From contig JNET01028144.1 in NCBI GenBank assembly GCA_000697455.1, positions 1 through 14,173 on the forward strand: a stretch of 14,173 nt of DNA, written 5' to 3'. A program made the position numbers and the translations under genes. The notes beneath the pieces were generated by a model that was not told the origin of the DNA, ran no database searches, and saw nothing but the letters and a program-made list of their open reading frames with translations. The first letter of the stretch is position 1. Each line of letters opens with the position of its first letter. Below are positions 10,070 to 14,173 of this stretch, piece by piece. Source of the DNA: Basidiobolus heterosporus B8920 (taxonomy: Eukaryota; Basidiobolomycota; Basidiobolomycetes; Basidiobolales; Basidiobolaceae).

Positions 10070-10076
10070 TTAAATA
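10070..10076 (-). promoter_or_regulatory. Possible TATA element of the inhibitor gene
   Basis: TATTTAA on the minus strand lies about 70 nt upstream of the inhibitor start codon. The same heptamer occurs before the carbonic anhydrase gene. Assigned by sequence and distance only. Confidence 0.35.
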
Positions 10077-10541
10077 GCAGTAATGAGAGTCACCAAAGGT
10101 TACGTAACTCAGCAGGCACATTAGGGGAATGACCAACTCTGATTACTCACACTCTGTTGCCATCGCTTGGTAATAGTCATTTCAGAGAGCATTGGATCGA
10201 AAATCGCATGTTCACTGAGTATTCTTGATTTGCGATGATATCATTGAAAGTAGGTTAAAAAAGCCCAGCTGAGCAATAGCGTCATTAATCGTTACTGAAT
10301 ATACCTATATTCAGAAGGGAGTTAGACTCATATGACCTCGATGCATTGTTCTGTGATTCATGCAGATATCCAAACTCTAAATACAAGTAGGAAATTTCAA
10401 TTTCTGGCTTCAGACTCAATATTTCAGTCGTTAAGCAAATACCTCATGGGAATAGCGATGTATTTTCCAGCTCTCCGTAGCATTACATAGGAGTCAGCAT
10501 GGCCTTTCCAGCATAACATTGAGTTATTGAACAAAATCCTT

Positions 10542-10614
10542 TACCTATGAGGTGGAAACAAAAGTCATCGAAAAAATCCCCCTAACCCTCTACCTATAAG
10601 GTGGAAACAAAAGT
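10542..10614. repeat. Pair of 24-bp direct repeats with internal inverted half-sites
   Basis: Two copies, 10542-10565 and 10591-10614, begin 49 bases apart and differ at one position. The core is ACCTATRAGGTGGAAACAAA. Within each, ACCT and AGGT form an inverted pair around three bases, the usual shape of a dimeric DNA-binding site. The pair sits about 445-515 nt upstream of the transporter start. A regulatory role is inference. Confidence 0.6.
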
Positions 10615-10775
10615 GCATATCCATTGCCACCCAATAGACCTTCAAGCAAACAAAACAAAAATACCGATCATCCAACTGTTATTGAACGCATTGAGCAATT
10701 ACGTCATGGAGAGCATTCTAAGCTCAATTCAATATGTGTTTTATAACAGTTATGATGTATTGTCACATCTTTTAA

Positions 10776-10825
10776 CAATTTGCATTAATGGTACTGAAGA
10801 TAATTTGCATTGATGGTACTGATCC
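10776..10825. repeat. Two-unit 25-bp tandem repeat
   Basis: Adjacent units at 10776-10800 and 10801-10825 share a 21-base core (10777-10797 and 10802-10822) with one mismatch; the core includes AATTTGCATTRATGGTACTG. It lies about 235-280 nt upstream of the transporter start and may be a duplicated factor site or a young tandem duplication. Confidence 0.6.
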
Positions 10826-10957
10826 TCAGTATTGGGTTTAGTGCTGCGATGCAGAATCGAAGGATTGAAAACCTTTTTGGCTTGCAGTTTGTAACGTCTT
10901 TGGTTCACATCGCTATTCTAACCAATAACAGCAAACATGCTGAAATGTAAACGGCAA

Positions 10958-10965
10958 TATATAAA
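10958..10965 (+). promoter_or_regulatory. TATA box of the transporter gene
   Basis: TATATAAA, a canonical TATA sequence, lies 93 nt upstream of the chosen ATG at 11058 and predicts a leader of roughly 60 nt. Confidence 0.5.
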
Positions 10966-11057
10966 CTTGAGTAGTCCTCGTAGTATGTGTATTAAAAAGT
11001 GCTTCCTATCACAACATTGCCTACTCTCCCTAAGTTGATGTGTACTTGGGAAATCTC

Positions 11058-12620
11058 ATGGGCTTAATGAAAGATCAAATCGATGTTCAAGTTTACAACT
11101 TGTCACAGCCTAACCAAGAAAAGTCGCAAGTCGAAATAGAAGTCCTAGTTTTTGATTCTACCAATAGCAAGATCAACCTCTATGTCACGTTTAGTGTATT
11201 CACTGCGATACTCTCAACCTACATTACCGGCTTCAATGTTGGATCCCCCAACATACCACAGCAAATTATCACTGGCTGCAACATAGAAGAGTACCCTCTA
11301 ACAGTTCTTCCACCATGCCTCCCAATGGCCCCTTTAGTATGGTAAGTGCACCAGTCTCTGTTACGCTTAGACTTGAAAATAGGGGACTAATTAATTATGA
11401 TATCAAGGGGATTCACTTTGGCCACATTTGCTCTCGGGTCCCTGGTTGCTGGCCTCAGTGCAGGCTCAGTTGCAGATCGCCTTGGAAGAAGAAAAGCACT
11501 CTGGTTTAACAATGTATTTATAGTCATTTCTGGGATTTTAATGACCACTTCTGGCAGTATTCCGCAGCTTATCATTGGAAGATTTTTTGCTGGACTTGCT
11601 GGTGGTTCGGCAAGTGTCTTCGTTGCTATGTACAATTCTGAAATAGCACCTTTACGATATAAGGGTATGGTAGGCACCATGACGCAAGTGTCTTTAGTAA
11701 GTGGCATCCTTACTGCACAAGGGCTAGCGTTGATTTTCACCTATGTTCCGGGATGGAGAATCCTTTTTTCTCTCACGGCGGTTCCCTGCGTTCTTCAGAT
11801 CATATTTTTATTTTTTTGTACTGAAACACCCACGTGGCTGATACGACAAGGACGTATAAACGATGCACGAGTTGCTCTTCAGCATCTTCGTAAGGGACAT
11901 AATACTGACAATGAATTTGATATGCTATGTCAAATGAATCAACCTACCCAGACTGACTCCAACAACACGGAATCTGATAGCGACAACAAGGCCAAAACTA
12001 TGGGGCTCACTGACATACTAAGGGAAAAGAGTACAAGGCGTGGCCTTCTTAGTGCAGTTGCAATTCACGCATTTCAACAGTTGTGCGGCGTTAATGCTAT
12101 CATATACTACTCTACCTCAATTTTCCAGTCAACCCTTGGTCCAGAAAGTTCGGGTATCTTTACGGTGATAGTGGCAGCGACCAATGTAACTATGTCACTA
12201 TTTTCGACAGTTTTAGTGGATCGTCTGGGTCGAAAACCATTGCTACTATGTAGCAGTTTTGGGATGTGTATCTCGTGTATTCTTGTGATTATTGCAACAA
12301 ACATAGAAATCAATGTTATGGTTGTGATATCTATTATGTTGTTTGTTGCATTTTTTGCGACTGGTCTTGGACCACTTGCCTGGCTGCTAGTCCCGGAATT
12401 TCTCCCTCCTGCAGCTCTAGGAGTTGGTGCATCCCTATGCAGTGCCACTAATTGGTTGTTCACATTTCTAATCGGGTTTATATTTCCAGAGGTCAAATTG
12501 ATTTTACAAAACTGGGCTTTCCTTCCATTTGCTATTACCTCTGGATGCTGTACTTTATTTGTTCTCTTCTTTGTTACAGAGACAAAATTCAGAGGTTCTT
12601 CAACAGTGACTCAGGCATAG
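11058..12620 (+). CDS. MFS sugar-transporter-family (SP/GLUT-like) membrane protein
   Basis: 498 residues in two exons, 11058-11341 and 11408-12620, across a 66-nt intron that splits the codon for W95. The next in-frame ATG is at 11067. About 12 membrane segments are expected; the first is near 40-61 (INLYVTFSVFTAILSTYITG) and a Ser/Asp-rich cytoplasmic loop is near 261-306. Sugar-porter motifs: DRLGRRK (118-124), SEIAPLRYKG (172-181), QQLCGVNAIIYYS (318-330), VDRLGRKPL (365-373), GPLAWLLVPEF (416-426) and VTETK (484-488), a variant of PETK. The fold and length fit a complete transporter. Two charged positions are unusual: PESPR reads TETPT (233-237), and the Arg of the E...R motif after the fifth C-half helix is missing in PEFLPPAALG. 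Substrate and direction (uniport or proton symport) cannot be read from sequence; hexose or polyol is likely from the family. Membrane location, plasma or vacuolar, is open. Confidence 0.88.
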
Positions 12621-12848
12621 CTTTACCAAGCCATATCACTTGTTTGCTTATAAAGTGACCAGCCAACAACAATATGTATACACTTTGCCCCTCCTACATA
12701 CACATACTCACACACATACACAGATAGGTAGGCTTAGAAAGTGTCTAGATTTCATCCGAGATTTTGTAACCATCAACCTAACCTTGAGGGATAATCTTTC
12801 TAAACAATCCCCACAACGGTTCCAACTGTGGTAGATATCCATTAACAC

Positions 12849-12854
12849 AATAAA
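12849..12854 (+). terminator. Possible polyadenylation signal AATAAA after the transporter gene
   Basis: A perfect AATAAA lies 229 nt after the transporter stop. The distance is long for a fungal 3' UTR but possible. Confidence 0.25.
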
Positions 12855-13488
12855 TTACTGCGTTCAGCTAAGGACCTAGTAACACAAGATAACGCCAGTG
12901 AAACAATTCAAGTAGTTAAGATAAATAACAAACTTCCATAGGAATCCTTATAGCAATCAGGTAACTATTCCTGATAAAGAAAGCAGATCCCAGAATCAAC
13001 TGGTACTAGAACTGCTTGAGTGTACAGAGCATCTTATCTGGGCCTCGATTGATACTGACATGCTAACGAGCATATTAACTACCACTTTAATCCTGGGAAA
13101 CAATTCGGATAATCTTACCCTCAAAGGCTGTTATGTATGACTAAATCAACAATCTGCAATATGAGCCTAGAAACTCAGGATTTACTATAGCGAAAATTCA
13201 GGAACTCTAAAGTTTGTCTACCTCACGTTTGTCAGTTTGGAATATCGCGAATTAGCCAATAATGATCGCTCAACGTCTGAATCTATTTACTTTTATTGGG
13301 TAATTAACCTTTTAAAAAACAAAATCTAGCTAGGAAAACCAGATACTGAGACCTCCTACTGGGTTGTGGCATTCATGATGGTGTGTTTTCTTCGCACCGA
13401 AGCGCCATGTTCGAACTCATCTTGCATATTAATCATTAACTATGCCATTAATGTACTTTCGATTCATTTTTAAGCAGTAATTCTCGTC

Positions 13489-13495
13489 TATTTAA
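13489..13495 (+). promoter_or_regulatory. Possible TATA element of the carbonic anhydrase gene
   Basis: TATTTAA lies 55 nt before the ATG at 13550, matching the heptamer before the inhibitor gene. A pyrimidine-rich stretch follows, as is common around fungal transcription starts. Confidence 0.4.
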
Positions 13496-13549
13496 TCCTC
13501 CGTCTGGCTCACTTGATTTTCACCTGTTCTTATCTTCATTCCTTTAACA

Positions 13550-14173
13550 ATGCTTAATGCCTATCATCCAGACTCCGCCATCAAGGATCTCCAAGTAAAG
13601 AAAGGTAACAAAAGGCAAAAAAACTGTCTATTCTGTCAGGAAGTGGACTAACCAACCCCATGTAGCCTTCATGAAGCCAATTTTACAGAAAAACAGTGAA
13701 TGGTCGGCGAAAATTCAGGCACTCCGAAAGGACTTTTTCACTCAATCTACTCAACGCCAATCTCCAGCCATCCTCTGGATAGGTAATAATTGTTTCTATG
13801 AGATGAGTGAGCCACTCTAAATAGATATCCCATTTGTAAATCAGGCTGTTCTGATTCTCGGGTACCACCAGAGGTCATTGTCCAGTGCGGTAAATGACAT
13901 TTACTTCTAGTCCAGCATCGCATTCGTAAATTCACTTGCATTTTGGTAGATCCTGGGGAAATGTTTGTACACAGAAATATTGCTAATATCTGCCTCAGTG
14001 AAGATCTGAGTTGTATGTCAGTTATCCAGTATGCAGTAGAAGTGCTCAAGGTAAAGCACATCGTAGTGTGTGGTAATTATGATGGATTCTATATAAAGTG
14101 GGTGGTATTTCCGTACTTATATGTGTCTAGGTCACTATGGTTGCGGTGGAGTTAGAGTAGCGATTCAGGATCA
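13550..14173 (+). CDS. Beta-carbonic anhydrase, 3' end outside the window
   Basis: Five exons are visible: 13550-13594, 13689-13782, 13845-13889, 13950-14072 and 14131 to the window end, giving 116 complete codons. Introns are GT-AG, 58-94 nt. The enzyme hydrates CO2 to bicarbonate, supplying carboxylation reactions and pH or CO2 sensing. Motifs: [11 protein letters not shown] (44-54) with zinc ligand C48 and the D50-R52 catalytic pair; [12 protein letters not shown] (63-74); [20 protein letters not shown] (85-104); and HYGCGGV (104-110) with zinc ligands H104 and C107. All three zinc ligands are thus present but spread over exons 2-5. Beta-class fungal enzymes usually run to about 200-280 residues, so roughly half is missing to the right. 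The N-terminus, [14 protein letters not shown], is short and lacks a clear mitochondrial signal, which suggests a cytosolic enzyme like yeast Nce103. Assignment is firm. Confidence 0.93.

Larger units (their letters stand above)
10000..11057. other. Shared upstream region of the inhibitor and transporter genes
   Basis: About 1.06 kb lies between the divergent starts of the Pbi2-like gene (-) and the transporter gene (+). It contains a TATA-like element for each gene and two separate pairs of direct repeats. A frame at 10601-10813 begins with GTG and has no recognisable motif, so I do not call it a gene. Confidence 0.5.
12621..13549. other. Intergenic region before the carbonic anhydrase gene
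   Basis: About 930 bases contain the transporter 3' end and the carbonic anhydrase promoter. A short CA-rich run of about 30 bases lies near 12697-12724. Otherwise I see no frame with motifs, no RNA gene and no repeat. Confidence 0.4.

Noticed and set aside
12107-12496. 129-codon minus-strand frame
   Set aside because: It lies wholly antisense to conserved transporter helices and has low-complexity content typical of a shadow frame.
12697-12724. CA-rich run
   Set aside because: It is a short, impure microsatellite without further structure.
13747-14061. Minus-strand frame over the carbonic anhydrase
   Set aside because: It crosses three well-supported exons and two introns of a recognised enzyme on the other strand.
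13943-14155. Plus-strand frame running through carbonic anhydrase intron 4
   Set aside because: It is intron read-through; splicing at 14073-14130 restores the family's GHYGCGG motif.

Overview
The window is nuclear DNA of a fungus, most likely an early-diverging lineage (Mucoromycota or Zoopagomycota in the broad sense). Reasons: it is visibly AT-rich; almost every gene is cut by short GT-AG introns (52-155 nt, mostly 54-66); there is a fungal-type Kin1/PAR-1 kinase with its distinctive segment after the kinase domain and a KA1 domain; there is a Pbi2-like proteinase B inhibitor; and one gene ends in a module that, from memory, resembles part of very large proteins of early-diverging fungi. 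The exact lineage is inference. No virus-like element, transposon, tRNA, rRNA or CRISPR was recognised.

Layout. 1-725: no convincing gene; the first 234 bases are open on both strands and could be the end of a neighbouring gene. 726-2004 (+): PP2C-type phosphatase, seven exons. 5119-2463 (-): Kin1-family Ser/Thr kinase, five exons, converging on the phosphatase. 6355-5912 (-): small basic protein with CDK-type sites and a charged C-terminal helix, two exons, function unknown. 6356-8093: long region without a gene. 8094-9021 (+): two-exon gene of unknown function. 9999-9687 (-): Pbi2-like inhibitor with a 10-nt first exon. 11058-12620 (+): MFS sugar-transporter-like protein, two exons. 13550-14173 (+): beta-carbonic anhydrase, running off the right edge after the zinc-site exons.

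The genes are ordinary single eukaryotic units, not an operon, and no joint pathway is evident. Two signalling enzymes (phosphatase and kinase) sit tail to tail. The inhibitor and the transporter are divergent and share about 1.06 kb of upstream DNA that carries two pairs of near-perfect direct repeats, the best candidates here for regulatory sites.

Most worth a second look: substitutions at two normally conserved active-site positions in the PP2C; loss of two conserved arginines in the sugar transporter; the repeat pairs in the shared promoter; the short gene whose C-terminus looks like an isolated piece of a larger family; and the small CDK-site protein. All gene models come from reading splice signals and protein motifs by eye. 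No search was run.
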